NCBI RefSeq assembly: GCF_000173975.1
Contig: NZ_ACEP01000109.1
Span: 1 to 39,734 of the forward strand
Reading direction: 5' to 3'
DNA from: Anaerobutyricum hallii DSM 3353
GTDB lineage: Bacteria; Bacillota; Clostridia; Lachnospirales; Lachnospiraceae
Length of the DNA: 39,734 bases
The notes beneath the pieces are model-generated. The model made no database searches and was not told the origin of the DNA. It saw only the letters and a program-made list of their open reading frames with translations. Positions 1-9,143 of this stretch are shown one piece after another. The position numbers and the translations under genes were made by a program. Position 1 is the stretch's first letter. Every line of letters starts with the position of its first letter.

Positions 1-3000
1 TCATAATGTCGTGCAAGTGCACATAATTCAATTAACTCTGCCAAAATCTCTAATTTTAATAATACATCATCTGTTGAACAGGCATACTTATACACGTTAA
101 AAAATAACTGTTGGGTAATTTTGAAATCATTAAAGTCATCTTTAGTTAACTTATAATTTACACTTTTAACTTGTTGCTTGTTTTTGTATATAATTCCCAT
201 ATTTAATTGTAAACGTGTATCCCAATACGGAGGAAAATCTCTGTACAATTTTTTTATACTTTTATATAAACCTAATGCATCATCAAATTTAGTTAGTTCC
301 CTGTAAATAGCGCCCAGTTCAAGAGCTGTTTTGCAGATCTTATCTGGAACAGAAAATTTAATTTGATTTTGAAGAACTTTTTGTAAAGTGTTAACTGCCT
401 CAACAAGTTTCCCTTCATATCTTAATAGTATAGCATATAAAAAGTTTATATCATCACATAAACTTATATTGGAATCAGATGATAGAAGTAATTTTTTCGC
501 ATTTATGCAATATATTTGTGCATCTTTTAAAACATCATTTTCAAATTTATATGAAAAGGTATACCAATATTTAGCATTAATAAATTCAAAAAAGGCCTGA
601 TCCTTCTGTGAATTCATTATATATGTTGGTTGTATAACTAGCGGCCGAAGTTCGTTTAAAGTTGAGTTAGAAAAGAAACTATGTTTATCTATTCTAGTAT
701 TAAGAATATCTAAAATAAGTTGCAAAATATACTTATGACAGTTCAAACCTATATTATAATCAATTTTTTGAAATAAAATACTCCAATGATTTTCTATTGA
801 ACTATTTTCATTTAGTAATAACGCATTCTCGATAATACAATTATTTAACAAACTATGGTTTTTAGATATGAATTTTATTAATGTTTCAAAATAATATTCT
901 TGATTTAGTTCTTTTTGAAATAGTAAATAATCTTTTAACGCTAATGACAATATATGCATATTGATTTGCTTTTCTAATATATTACAGCAGAAATCTTCTG
1001 GATATTCTATCTTCATTAAATATTGGGTTAAAAAAATCTGTTCGTATACATCATGCGAAAAATTTATTTCTTTGGTTACCCTTTTATATGTTAAAATTCC
1101 TGCCTCAGCAAATAAATTCACATCTTTTATAATTATCTTTTCCTCTAAATTTAACCGTTTAGCAATATTTTTTATATATACGTTCTCGTCAATATACTGA
1201 TATTTTGACAAAATTATTTCATTAATTACTACTACCAATTCGTCTTGGTGTGTATTATTCTCCGATATTTTCTGTAATAATATTTTGTACCACCTAGATA
1301 TCAATTCTCCAAAATTATTTTCATTTAAATTGGAAAACGAAGTAAATGCATCTGCAAAAAGCTTAATATAAATAGGCATTTGTAAAATTCCAGAAAACTC
1401 ATCATATAATGTAGTAATCACTTCTTGACTTTGATTTGTAGAATCCATTAAAAATTTAACTGCCTGATCTTTTGAAAAAGGGCTAATTTCATAGGTAAGC
1501 GAAATTTCTCTATTAGGTAATATTGTAGGGAAAAAAATGCCTTCTCTAGGTTCCACAGCATGATTATCATTTAATTGCATATAGACATCTTTTCTAAGTG
1601 ATAGTATCATTTTTATATTATTATATTTATGTGTTGATAGTTTCTCAACAAAACATATTAGCTGATTATATATATTTTGTAAAAAATCAAAAGTATTTGG
1701 AATTTCATTAATTGCATCATAAACTAAAAGCAGAGTTTTCTTTCGGCAACAAAAAAGTTCATTTATCTCCTGTAATTTTAAAGGTTCACTCAGCCAGTCA
1801 GAAAAAGACTGAAGTCCATTTTTCGTCAACTGATTTTTACCGGAGAATGGAAGAATTAAATATTCATCTGATGCTTGTAGGTTTTTTATCCAATGAGCGA
1901 GAGCTGTCGTTTTTCCACTTCCACTTACGCCTGTAATTATTAAACCTGAGTTATCGGATACTATAAATCTTTTTAAAATTTCAACTGTGTCAGGTAATAT
2001 AAAATTATTAAATTGAACTGCTGATAAAAACTCTTCTGTTAATGTATTAGCTCTGTTATAAAACTCGTCATATAAACTAGTAAGACGATTATTTTCTAAG
2101 TCTACTTCATAATAAATATATATATCAGGTTTTATATAATATGTTCGGGATTTACCTACTAGTTCACGTGTTTGAGCCTTCATTATATTACGAAAATATC
2201 CCTCTAACACATTATCATCCTGGGGAGTCATATTCTCAAAAAAAATCTTGGTTGAGGTAGAACTATACTTGATTTCTTTACAATAATTTTCCAAAATTAA
2301 TTTTATTCTATGCGATGTTGAAATTATATCTTTTTTCTCACAAGTTGTTTTTTGAAAAAGTAATATTTGCTGAATCAAGATAAATAATGATTGCATTTTA
2401 GAAAACATGCCTTTTTTTAAAACATAATAAAAAAGTTTAGTTGAATCGACAGTTATAGATATTTCAAAAAACTTTTCTTTTTCAATAATTTCTTTTTCAG
2501 CCAAAAGCTCTTTTAATATACTCCAGAAATTATCGTCAGGTTGAGGAATGTTTTGCAAATATCTATATTTTTCTTTAATAATATATATATATTGATCAAC
2601 ACAAATAGGATATCCTTGTATTTGCGAAAAAATTGTTAATGCAGTAGCAAGTAATAGTGCTTCTATTTCATTTGTAATATCATTTTGAAAATCAAGTTTA
2701 TCCTGTAAAACCGTAATTAATATTGATAACAAAGTTGTAGAGTCCACACAAAAATAAGGTTCCTTGACTGTCCATATATACTCTTTTAAAATTTCATCTT
2801 CTATTTTGAGTAAATTAGAAAAGACTATCGATGCACGTTCGCTTGTGGAAATTATATTATATAAAGAACTTTTCTTCCATAATTTTAGACTTTTAATCTC
2901 TTGTTTAGGTACTTCTTGTAATTTACTTTCTATGAATGGAAATAAAACATTAAAATCTCCTTTTTCTCCATTAATAAAATTATACTCTGAATTTCGTGTC

Positions 3001-3731
3001 TTCATCCAGGTATCAATACTGCCATTTGAATACTGATCATATAAATCAGGCTTTTCAGGACTTACCCAAAATGCACAATGTGCTTTTGATGTATTTAAAG
3101 CGTTCATAATACCAATATCCTGACCTCTATAACCTACAACTATTACAATTCCTTTTGTTAAAGAATGAATGACCGCTTCAATTTCAGGAGATAATCGTCG
3201 TAATTCATCTGGGGCAAAACGAAGATTTCCATGTTGAAAATCACCATGAGCTTTAACAAAATTAATGGAAAAATTATCATCAGAAAAAGATTCTTTTTTT
3301 AAACCATCAATAAATGTTCTATGAGGAATGTCCTTTAAAATCTCATCAATCAAAGGATCAAAATTTGTAGTAATTATATTCTTTATATAGCCTGTTTTAA
3401 TTAGGTTTCGAATTGCCAAATATCCCTTAGAAGGCTCTAGATTCTTAAAATAAGGTGCTAATAAATCTATTCTATCCTGTTCACCTTGACCCGTCCAAAC
3501 ATTATTTACAAATAAAGAATATAATTCTGTCCATGTATCGGGAAGATCCTGATCTTCTTTTAAATGCTTTTTAACTATGTCTTTTACAATTCCTTCTGTT
3601 GAAATATCATCAGATGAACTTCTTAAAGAACATCCAGCACCAATAATTACAGTAACTCCTTCTGTTTCAGAATTATAATAACTTTTTAGCTGTTGAATTA
3701 ATTTTCTTAATATAGTATCTGAATTATACAT
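1..3731 (-). CDS. SIR2-STAND NTPase-helical repeat protein, AVAST type 5-like (partial, runs off window edge)
   Basis: One frame stays open from ATG 3731 (preceded by GGAGG, 3737-3741) to base 1, giving at least 1243 residues with the C-terminus missing. Residues 1 to about 290 form a SIR2 domain: GAGCS (31-35), TTNFD (121-125), KAHGD with the catalytic His162, and VVGYRGQD (198-205). All NAD-binding and catalytic landmarks are intact, so NADase activity is expected. A central STAND/NACHT-like NTPase carries Walker A GVSGSGKTT (601-609) and Walker B LLLVYDAINE (about 667-676). The last part seen (about 1060 onward) is helical with TPR-like repeats, for example ALELGAIYRELTKFDDAL. SIR2-STAND proteins of the AVAST type 5 kind sense phage proteins through the repeats and deplete NAD+; assigning that role here is inference from architecture. 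Base composition is far more AT-rich than the glycan genes, which suggests transfer. Confidence 0.9.
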   Translation of the reverse strand, partial: MYNSDTILRKLIQQLKSYYNSETEGVTVIIGAGCSLRSSSDDISTEGIVKDIVKKHLKEDQDLPDTWTELYSLFVNNVWTGQGEQDRIDLLAPYFKNLEPSKGYLAIRNLIKTGYIKNIITTNFDPLIDEILKDIPHRTFIDGLKKESFSDDNFSINFVKAHGDFQHGNLRFAPDELRRLSPEIEAVIHSLTKGIVIVVGYRGQDIGIMNALNTSKAHCAFWVSPEKPDLYDQYSNGSIDTWMKTRNSEYNFINGEKGDFNVLFPFIESKLQEVPKQEIKSLKLWKKSSLYNIISTSERASIVFSNLLKIEDEILKEYIWTVKEPYFCVDSTTLLSILITVLQDKLDFQNDITNEIEALLLATALTIFSQIQGYPICVDQYIYIIKEKYRYLQNIPQPDDNFWSILKELLAEKEIIEKEKFFEISITVDSTKLFYYVLKKGMFSKMQSLFILIQQILLFQKTTCEKKDIISTSHRIKLILENYCKEIKYSSTSTKIFFENMTPQDDNVLEGYFRNIMKAQTRELVGKSRTYYIKPDIYIYYEVDLENNRLTSLYDEFYNRANTLTEEFLSAVQFNNFILPDTVEILKRFIVSDNSGLIITGVSGSGKTTALAHWIKNLQASDEYLILPFSGKNQLTKNGLQSFSDWLSEPLKLQEINELFCCRKKTLLLVYDAINEIPNTFDFLQNIYNQLICFVEKLSTHKYNNIKMILSLRKDVYMQLNDNHAVEPREGIFFPTILPNREISLTYEISPFSKDQAVKFLMDSTNQSQEVITTLYDEFSGILQMPIYIKLFADAFTSFSNLNENNFGELISRWYKILLQKISENNTHQDELVVVINEIILSKYQYIDENVYIKNIAKRLNLEEKIIIKDVNLFAEAGILTYKRVTKEINFSHDVYEQIFLTQYLMKIEYPEDFCCNILEKQINMHILSLALKDYLLFQKELNQEYYFETLIKFISKNHSLLNNCIIENALLLNENSSIENHWSILFQKIDYNIGLNCHKYILQLILDILNTRIDKHSFFSNSTLNELRPLVIQPTYIMNSQKDQAFFEFINAKYWYTFSYKFENDVLKDAQIYCINAKKLLLSSDSNISLCDDINFLYAILLRYEGKLVEAVNTLQKVLQNQIKFSVPDKICKTALELGAIYRELTKFDDALGLYKSIKKLYRDFPPYWDTRLQLNMGIIYKNKQQVKSVNYKLTKDDFNDFKITQQLFFNVYKYACSTDDVLLKLEILAELIELCALARHY

Positions 3732-3832
3732 TCTGCCTCCATTACGTAAAAATTTCTTTCTATAGATAATTAAGTATTATCCATCATTAAAATTGTGCTA
3801 GACTTACAAAAAAGGCTTTGGAGGATACAAAT

Positions 3833-4744
3833 ATGAAATTACAGGAAACGATAAACATGTATTTGGAATATTGCGAATATAGAAAAGAGTTAGATTGGAA
3901 CACATTGAAAGCATATAGAATTGATTTACGTCAGTTTGTAGAATTTATAGAGGGAGAGGAACCTTCGAAAGAAAAAATAGAAAGATATATTACTTATTTG
4001 CATAAAAAATATAAACAGAAAACGGTTAAACGAAAAATTGCATCTCTGAAAGTTTTTTATGCATATTTAGAAGAGGAAGAGATAATTGAAGAAAATCCAA
4101 TGAGGCGTGTACATACAAAGTTTAAGGAAGAACGTGTATTGCCAAGAATTATTCCTCGGGAGGAAATAGAAAAATTACTTAATTGTATGTATAAAGAACT
4201 GAGAGAGTCGGAAAAGAATCAGCGATTTATTTTACGGGATGTAGCAGTTGTTGAAGTCTTTTTTGCTACGGGAGCAAGGGTTTATGAAATAGCAAATATA
4301 AGGATTGAGAATATTAATTTGGAATCTGGAGTAATACGATTTATGGGGAAAGGGGGAAAAGAGAGGATTGTTCAAATTGGAGAAGAATCAGTTATAGAAC
4401 TTTTAAATAGATATTATACGGAAAACAAAGAAGAGATTCATGCGTGTGGATATTTTTTTATAAATAAGAGAAAGAGTAGATTTACAGAGCAGTCCATTAG
4501 GCTAATGCTGAAAAAATATACAAAGCAGGCTAAAATTGAACGTAATATTACTCCTCATATGTTTCGCCATTCGTTTGCGACATATTTGATTGAAGAAGGA
4601 GTGGATATCAGTTGTGTACAACAAATTTTAGGGCATAGTTCTATTAAAACAACACAAATATATATACATGTTTCCTCTCAAAAGCAGGCAGATATATTAA
4701 GAGAGATGCATCCGAGAAATAAAATGCAGATAAGGGCTGCGTAA
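3833..4744 (+). CDS. Tyrosine recombinase / site-specific integrase, XerC/D type
   Basis: This 303-aa tyrosine recombinase has an N-terminal SAM-like core-binding domain (about 1-90) and a catalytic domain (about 105-290). The catalytic set is complete: Arg149 (ATGARVYE), Lys173 in the GKGGKE hairpin, His242 and Arg245 (HMFRHSF), His268 (LGHSS) and nucleophile Tyr277 (TTQIYIHV). The start is ATG 3833, because GGAGG at 3820-3824 sits eight bases upstream; an in-frame TTG at 3818 lies before that site and is unlikely. It diverges from the SIR2-STAND gene across about 100 bp. It is XerC/D-sized rather than the larger phage type, so it could serve integration, phase inversion or a small mobile cassette. 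No flanking attachment pair was found in the window. Confidence 0.92.
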   Translation: MKLQETINMYLEYCEYRKELDWNTLKAYRIDLRQFVEFIEGEEPSKEKIERYITYLHKKYKQKTVKRKIASLKVFYAYLEEEEIIEENPMRRVHTKFKEERVLPRIIPREEIEKLLNCMYKELRESEKNQRFILRDVAVVEVFFATGARVYEIANIRIENINLESGVIRFMGKGGKERIVQIGEESVIELLNRYYTENKEEIHACGYFFINKRKSRFTEQSIRLMLKKYTKQAKIERNITPHMFRHSFATYLIEEGVDISCVQQILGHSSIKTTQIYIHVSSQKQADILREMHPRNKMQIRAA

Positions 4745-4799
4745 GTATTTTATTTTTCATTTTTCAGTAACTATAGAGAAGGTGGAAGGAGAGAAATTT

Positions 4800-5351
4800 A
4801 TGGTATCATCAAATGATTATACAATATTTAAATTTGGTGGTAGTTCTTTGAAAAATGAAGAATATGGGATAAAAATGATGATGCAATATTTCCCTGATTA
4901 TTTTACAGAAGGGGAGTTAAAGCAAAATTTAGAGCGATATAATTTACATAGAATGTTTCAAATAGTAAAGAAATATTTTGTTAAGGAGTATGGTTATACC
5001 GGTACGGAAGTGGAATTGCGAAACAATTACCAAAAGTCTATTAACAGCTATATATATAATGATGAAAAAAATCCAATTTTTGTACATATAGATGAACTAT
5101 TTGAATCTACCGTTATAGGTTTTTTGATGGCGATGTTTAAGTGGTCTAAAGATTTTTCTAATCTTGATATTTATGGAAAGTGCTTTAAATATATTTTATA
5201 TTTGTTAAATGATGTATGTATATTTGGAGAAATGCAGGAGGCAGAGGCGAACAGGGCGTTAATGGATACGTTAAATGGAGATATTCAAATACTTCAACTT
5301 GCAGAGGATTATTATAAGCAATTTGCCAACAAATCTAAAGTTTTACATTAG
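4800..5351 (+). CDS. Hypothetical protein, 183 aa
   Basis: I do not recognise this protein. The start is ATG 4800, set by GGAAGGAGAG at 4784-4793; the upstream in-frame GTG overlaps that ribosome binding site. The product is soluble, acidic and helical, rich in Tyr, Phe and Asn, with no signal peptide, membrane segment or catalytic motif. Its first residues include FKFGGSSL, which looks like the aspartokinase N-terminus, but nothing downstream supports a kinase. It lies 55 bp after the recombinase on the same strand and shares its AT-rich composition, so the two may be co-transcribed and travel together. It could be cargo of the same element, or a fragment of a defence or toxin-antitoxin protein; neither is supported by motifs. 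Confidence 0.7.
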   Translation: MVSSNDYTIFKFGGSSLKNEEYGIKMMMQYFPDYFTEGELKQNLERYNLHRMFQIVKKYFVKEYGYTGTEVELRNNYQKSINSYIYNDEKNPIFVHIDELFESTVIGFLMAMFKWSKDFSNLDIYGKCFKYILYLLNDVCIFGEMQEAEANRALMDTLNGDIQILQLAEDYYKQFANKSKVLH

Positions 5352-5398
5352 CTAATTAAGAATGTAGAATCAGTGCCCTACATCCTTAAATTAGCTAA
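5348..5398. terminator. Long inverted repeat between convergent genes, possible bidirectional terminator
   Basis: Bases 5348-5367 and 5377-5398 form arms of about 20 bp (TTAGCTAATT plus AAGnATGTAG, one mismatch and one extra base) around a short loop. It overlaps the stop codon of the 183-aa gene and lies between it and the converging epimerase gene. There is no T-run after either arm, so terminator function is less certain than for the other hairpins here. Confidence 0.5.
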
Positions 5399-5414
5399 TG
5401 AAATACATAACCTA

Positions 5415-6500
5415 TTACACGTTATAAAACTCCTTATACCATTCCGCAAAATGTCTAAGTCCCGTTCTCAAGCTTGTATCCGGTTTGAATCCATAATCTC
5501 TTTCAAGTGCGCTTGTATCTGCAAATGTTACAGGTACGTCACCTGGCTGCATAGCAACGAGTTCTTTGTGTGCTTCGAAGTCATAATCGGCAGGGAGTAC
5601 TTCTGCGCGGATTAATTCTTCCTGAAGGATTGTGACAAAGTCTAAGAGGTTTTCTGGATTACTGTTTCCGATATTGTATACAGCATAAGGTGGAATTGGT
5701 AGTCCGTCTTCTCCATTTTTCTTTTCAGGTGCACCCTGCATAACGCGTTTTACGCCTTCTACGATATCATCAACGTAAGTGAAGTCACGTTTACAGTTAC
5801 CGTAGTTGAAGATCTGGATAGTTTCTCCTTTAAGAAGTTTATTTGTGAATCCAAAGTATGCCATGTCTGGTCTGCCGGCTGGTCCGTATACGGTGAAGAA
5901 GCGGAGACCGGTAGATGGAATGTTATAAAGTTTGCTGTATGCGTGAGCCATCAGTTCGTTTGATTTCTTTGTGGCTGCGTAGAGGGATACAGGATTATCT
6001 ACTTTATCTTCTGTGCTGTATGGAACTTTTTTGTTTGTTCCATAGACGGAGGAAGAGGATGCATATACGAGATGATCTACGCCTTCTTCTCCGTTGTCAT
6101 AGGAATGACGGCAGGCTTCGAGAATGTTGTAGAAGCCAATCATATTGGACTGGATGTATGCATCTGGATTAGTGATGGAGTAGCGTACACCAGCTTGTGC
6201 TCCGAGGTTTACAACGATATCTGGTTTATGTTCAGCAAAGATTTTATCAATGATTGCTTTGTTGGCAAGGTCATCTTTGTAGAAGACGTAAGTGGAATCA
6301 TTGTGTTCAGCAACACATTTTTCAATTTCTTTTAAACGCCATTCTTTAATGTTGACATCATAGTAGTCATTCATGTTGTCCAGTCCGATGATGTGGATTG
6401 GAGATTGTGTTCGTAAAAGTTCGAGAACAAGGTTACTGCCAATAAAGCCGGCAGAACCTGTAACGAAAACGGTTTTATTTTTTAAATCGATGTGATTCAT
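5415..6500 (-). CDS. NAD-dependent epimerase, probable UDP-glucuronate 4-epimerase
   Basis: This 361-aa extended SDR epimerase would interconvert UDP-glucuronate and UDP-galacturonate in the cytoplasm. The Rossmann glycine motif is G15-x-x-G18-x-x-G21 (TGSAGFIGS). The catalytic Ser/Tyr/Lys set is visible as YASSSSVYG (about 146-153) and Y174-A-A-T-K178. Length and the NTEF-like RFFTVYGPAGRPDMA block match the CapI/WbpP/UDP-GlcA epimerase group. It lies directly downstream of the UDP-glucose dehydrogenase on the same strand (148-bp gap), and that enzyme would supply its substrate. The ribosome binding site is GGAG about seven bases before ATG 6500. The substrate call rests on family resemblance plus that neighbour; UDP-GlcNAc or UDP-Glc epimerase activity is the main alternative. 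Confidence 0.88.
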   Translation of the reverse strand: MNHIDLKNKTVFVTGSAGFIGSNLVLELLRTQSPIHIIGLDNMNDYYDVNIKEWRLKEIEKCVAEHNDSTYVFYKDDLANKAIIDKIFAEHKPDIVVNLGAQAGVRYSITNPDAYIQSNMIGFYNILEACRHSYDNGEEGVDHLVYASSSSVYGTNKKVPYSTEDKVDNPVSLYAATKKSNELMAHAYSKLYNIPSTGLRFFTVYGPAGRPDMAYFGFTNKLLKGETIQIFNYGNCKRDFTYVDDIVEGVKRVMQGAPEKKNGEDGLPIPPYAVYNIGNSNPENLLDFVTILQEELIRAEVLPADYDFEAHKELVAMQPGDVPVTFADTSALERDYGFKPDTSLRTGLRHFAEWYKEFYNV

Positions 6501-6648
6501 TTTATTTTCTCCATTGTTATTTCTTGCATATCTTAATTATTGCTTTTTGACGGGTAAGTACCGGATTTCTGAGTATCTATTATTGCCACTATATTTTTTT
6601 GCCACTTCTCTGATAGGAAGCGTTAGATACATCAACATTTGCTTTTTA

Positions 6649-8121
6649 TTAATCTCTTTTGAAAATATCTCTTGTGTATACTTTATCTTTTACGTCATCA
6701 AGACAAGAATCGTAGCGGTTTGCAATAATTGCCTGACTGTTCTTTTTGAATTTCTTTAAGTCATTTACGACTTCAGAACCATAGAATGTTTCGCCATTCT
6801 TTAAAGTTGGTTCATAGATGATTACTTTGGCACCTTTTGCTTTGATTCTCTTCATAACACCCTGGATAGAAGACTGACGGAAGTTATCGGAATTACTCTT
6901 CATGGTAAGACGGAATACACCGATGATTTTTTCACCCTCTTTACTTGGATCCCAGGAGCTGTTTGCTTCATATGCACCGGCCATATTTAGTACCTGGTCA
7001 GCAATAAAGTCTTTTCTTGTCCGGTTGCTTTCTACGATGGCAGAAATCATATTCTGTGGCACATCATTGAAGTTTGCTAAAAGCTGTTTGGTGTCTTTTG
7101 GTAAGCAATATCCGCCGTATCCAAAGCTTGGGTTGTTGTAGTGAGTACCGATACGTGGGTCAAGACATACACCGTTAATGATTTCCTGTGTATTTAAGCC
7201 TTTTGATTCTGCGTATGTATCGAGTTCGTTGAAGTAAGATACACGGAGTGCAAGATAAGTGTTGGCAAAGAGTTTAACAGCTTCTGCTTCTGTGAATCCC
7301 ATGAAAAGAGTATCAATGTTTTCTTTGATAGCACCCTGCTGAAGAAGTTTGGCAAATGTTTCAGCTTTTTCTCTTGATTCTTCATCACAGGATACAATGA
7401 TTCTTGATGGATAGAGGTTATCGTAAAGGGCTTTTGATTCGCGTAAGAATTCTGGGCTGAAGATGATGTTCTTTGTGTTGTATTTTTCCCTTACAGATGC
7501 AGTATATCCAACTGGGATTGTTGATTTAATAATCATAGTTGCATTTGGATTTACCTTTAATACAAGTTCAATAACGGCTTCTACAGCAGAACAGTCAAAG
7601 AAGTTTTTCTTGCTGTCATAGTTGGTTGGAGCTGCAATAACAACAAAGTCAGCGTTTTTGTATGCTTCTTCACCATCAAGTGTAGCAGTAAGATCAAGTT
7701 CCTTTTCTGCGAGATACATTTCAATGTAATCGTCCTGAATAGGGGACTTTCTGTTGTTAATAAGATCTACTTTTTCTGGAATGATATCAACTGCTGTTAC
7801 GTGATTGTGCTGGGAAAGAAGGGTAGCAATGGAAAGTCCTACATAACCAGTACCGGCAACAGCAATATTGTACTTTTTATCAAGAACTGGCTTGCTGGAT
7901 GTTACTTTGTCATCTTCGAACAAATCAACTACTTCAAAGTTAAGCACTTCAGCAATAGATTGAAGCTGGTCGATAGATGGTGTGTAGTCACAGCTTTCTA
8001 AACGGCTAATCATGCCTCGGTTGATGCCGGTCATTTCTGCAAGCTGTGCCTGAGTGAGTTTCTGTTCTTTTCTCTTGGCAATAATGGTGTCTGCCATTTT
8101 GGTAATGGATAATTTTTTCAT
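6649..8121 (-). CDS. ugd: UDP-glucose 6-dehydrogenase with N-terminal XRE-type HTH domain
   Basis: This 490-aa protein is a fusion. Residues about 10-66 form an XRE/Cro-type helix-turn-helix ([22 protein letters not shown], then a second conserved block to LFED). From about 83 a complete HasB-type UDP-glucose 6-dehydrogenase follows: NAD-binding GTGYVG (90-95), [19 protein letters not shown] (222-240) and catalytic Cys339 in [15 protein letters not shown]. The enzyme part is full length (about 400 aa) and would oxidise UDP-glucose to UDP-glucuronate. The start ATG 8121 has a GGAG site nine bases upstream, and the reading frame through the linker is unbroken, so this is a true fusion rather than two genes. 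A strong promoter with a dyad at its start point lies upstream, which suggests self-regulation by the HTH part; that is inference. Confidence 0.93.
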   Translation of the reverse strand: MKKLSITKMADTIIAKRKEQKLTQAQLAEMTGINRGMISRLESCDYTPSIDQLQSIAEVLNFEVVDLFEDDKVTSSKPVLDKKYNIAVAGTGYVGLSIATLLSQHNHVTAVDIIPEKVDLINNRKSPIQDDYIEMYLAEKELDLTATLDGEEAYKNADFVVIAAPTNYDSKKNFFDCSAVEAVIELVLKVNPNATMIIKSTIPVGYTASVREKYNTKNIIFSPEFLRESKALYDNLYPSRIIVSCDEESREKAETFAKLLQQGAIKENIDTLFMGFTEAEAVKLFANTYLALRVSYFNELDTYAESKGLNTQEIINGVCLDPRIGTHYNNPSFGYGGYCLPKDTKQLLANFNDVPQNMISAIVESNRTRKDFIADQVLNMAGAYEANSSWDPSKEGEKIIGVFRLTMKSNSDNFRQSSIQGVMKRIKAKGAKVIIYEPTLKNGETFYGSEVVNDLKKFKKNSQAIIANRYDSCLDDVKDKVYTRDIFKRD

Positions 8122-8147
8122 GTTTTTCTCCTATTGTTATTAAGACG

Positions 8148-8180
8148 CTCTCAAAATTAAGTATAAAAAGGTTTCGAGAG
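8148..8180. promoter_or_regulatory. Inverted repeat in the ugd leader
   Basis: CTCTCAAAA (8148-8156) and TTTCGAGAG (8172-8180) are inverted with one mismatch, about 30 bases upstream of the ugd start codon in the transcribed leader. It could be a second operator or a weak RNA hairpin. Confidence 0.35.
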
Positions 8181-8216
8181 TACATATGATTGTGTTTTAT
8201 ATAGTAGTTATTTTTG

Positions 8217-8235
8217 TTAGCGATTAAAACGCTTA
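8217..8235. promoter_or_regulatory. Dyad at the ugd transcription start, candidate XRE operator
   Basis: TTAGCG (8217-8222) and CGCTTA (8230-8235) are inverted with one mismatch around seven bases. The dyad covers the predicted start point of the ugd promoter, where a repressor would block it. Binding by the fused XRE domain is inference. Confidence 0.4.
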
Positions 8236-8237
8236 GT

Positions 8238-8266
8238 ATAATAGCAGTTATAAATGAAAATGTCAA
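8238..8266 (-). promoter_or_regulatory. Sigma-A promoter of XRE-ugd
   Basis: On the minus strand TTGACA (8266-8261) and TATTAT (8243-8238) are separated by exactly 17 bp. Start of transcription is predicted near 8230, giving a leader of about 110 nt before the ugd ATG at 8121. Confidence 0.75.
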
Positions 8267-8406
8267 TTAAAATGAAAAAATAGAAAGAAAAAACATAAAA
8301 AATGGAATTGGGTGTTATTTAAAATAGAATTTGTTGTGGCATTTAGAGTTTTGAACGAGTTACTTAAAATAAAATGGAATTTACAGGGAAAATAAATAAA
8401 AAATGG

Positions 8407-8435
8407 TTGAATTGAGAGGCCGAAAATGATAAGAT
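8407..8435 (+). promoter_or_regulatory. Candidate promoter of vanZ-glmM-glmS
   Basis: TTGAAT (8407-8412) and TAAGAT (8430-8435) have a 17-bp spacer and point at the vanZ-like gene. Each hexamer matches the consensus at four of six bases, so this is a moderate candidate. Confidence 0.4.
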
Positions 8436-8566
8436 AAAACGAAAACATATGAAAGTAAATATTTTTTTAGAGTAATGACAATGGATAAAAGTATTTTTAA
8501 TAAATATATAAAGGAGAATACTTTTACGCTTCCAAATAAGTTAAGGGATAATTGTTTGAGGACACA

Positions 8567-9118
8567 ATGGATTTATATCAGATTTTTATAGAACATAACC
8601 GGCCGTGGAGTAGTTTTGAGATTATATGCTATTTTATCATGTTAATATTGTTATTTTTTGTTTATATTTTTTTGTATAAATGTGGTAAAGTAAATAGAGT
8701 CCAGATTATTGCAGGGCTTTTATTATTTACTTATTATTGTATTGTTTTAGAATCAACAGTATTTACAAGGAAAAATCAAGGATATCATGCATATGAATTA
8801 GAAGTATTCTGGTCATGGAAAGACGTGATTTTCTATCATAGCAGGGAAATGCTTAAAGAGAATCTTTTGAATATTGCATTGCTTCTCCCATTTGGTTTAT
8901 TGCTTCCATTTCCTTTTTATAAAAGATTAAGATGGTGGCAGGGACTTGCTATGGGGTTAATAGCATCAGCAGTTATAGAAGTTTTGCAGCTTGTATTATG
9001 TCGAGGACTTTTTGAGTTTGATGATATGATACACAATGGATTTGGATGTATGTTGGGGAGTATGCTTGCAGGGTTACTCTTTCAAAAATTAATAAATAGT
9101 AACTTACAAACAGAGTAA
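8567..9118 (+). CDS. VanZ-like family membrane protein
   Basis: This 183-aa integral membrane protein has about five hydrophobic segments and the VanZ family signature: ENLLNIALLLPFGLLLP (about 98-114), then SAVIEVLQL and FEFDDMIHNGFGCMLGSMLAG near the C-terminus. The acidic and asparagine residues typical of the family (E in IEVLQ, DD in FDDMIHN) are present. The ATG at 8567 follows GAGGA at 8558-8562; an in-frame TTG at 8552 is upstream of that site. VanZ proteins are linked to teicoplanin tolerance and envelope stress, but the biochemical role is unknown. It ends 25 bp before glmM and is probably co-transcribed with glmM and glmS, tying it to cell-envelope precursor supply. Confidence 0.85.
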   Translation: MDLYQIFIEHNRPWSSFEIICYFIMLILLFFVYIFLYKCGKVNRVQIIAGLLLFTYYCIVLESTVFTRKNQGYHAYELEVFWSWKDVIFYHSREMLKENLLNIALLLPFGLLLPFPFYKRLRWWQGLAMGLIASAVIEVLQLVLCRGLFEFDDMIHNGFGCMLGSMLAGLLFQKLINSNLQTE

Positions 9119-9143
9119 AAATGAAGATACTTGGGGAGAAAAT

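Larger units (their letters stand above)
8122..8566. other. Divergent AT-rich intergenic region between ugd and the vanZ-like gene
   Basis: This 445-bp gap holds the leftward ugd promoter (8238-8266), two small dyads (8148-8180 and 8217-8235) and a weaker candidate rightward promoter (8407-8435). No convincing gene was found. A 36-codon frame beginning near 8480 overlaps the vanZ-like start and has no support. Confidence 0.7.

Noticed and set aside
1-3731. Several short rightward ORFs over the SIR2-STAND gene
   Set aside because: They are antisense shadows of one long leftward frame that has intact catalytic motifs and a good start.
4800-4880. Aspartokinase-like start FKFGGSSL in the 183-aa protein
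   Set aside because: Only the short motif matches. No later kinase motif is present and the length is wrong.
8480-8590. Small ORF starting ATGGATAAAAG ahead of the VanZ-like gene
   Set aside because: It overlaps the VanZ-like start in another frame and has no ribosome binding site or recognisable product.
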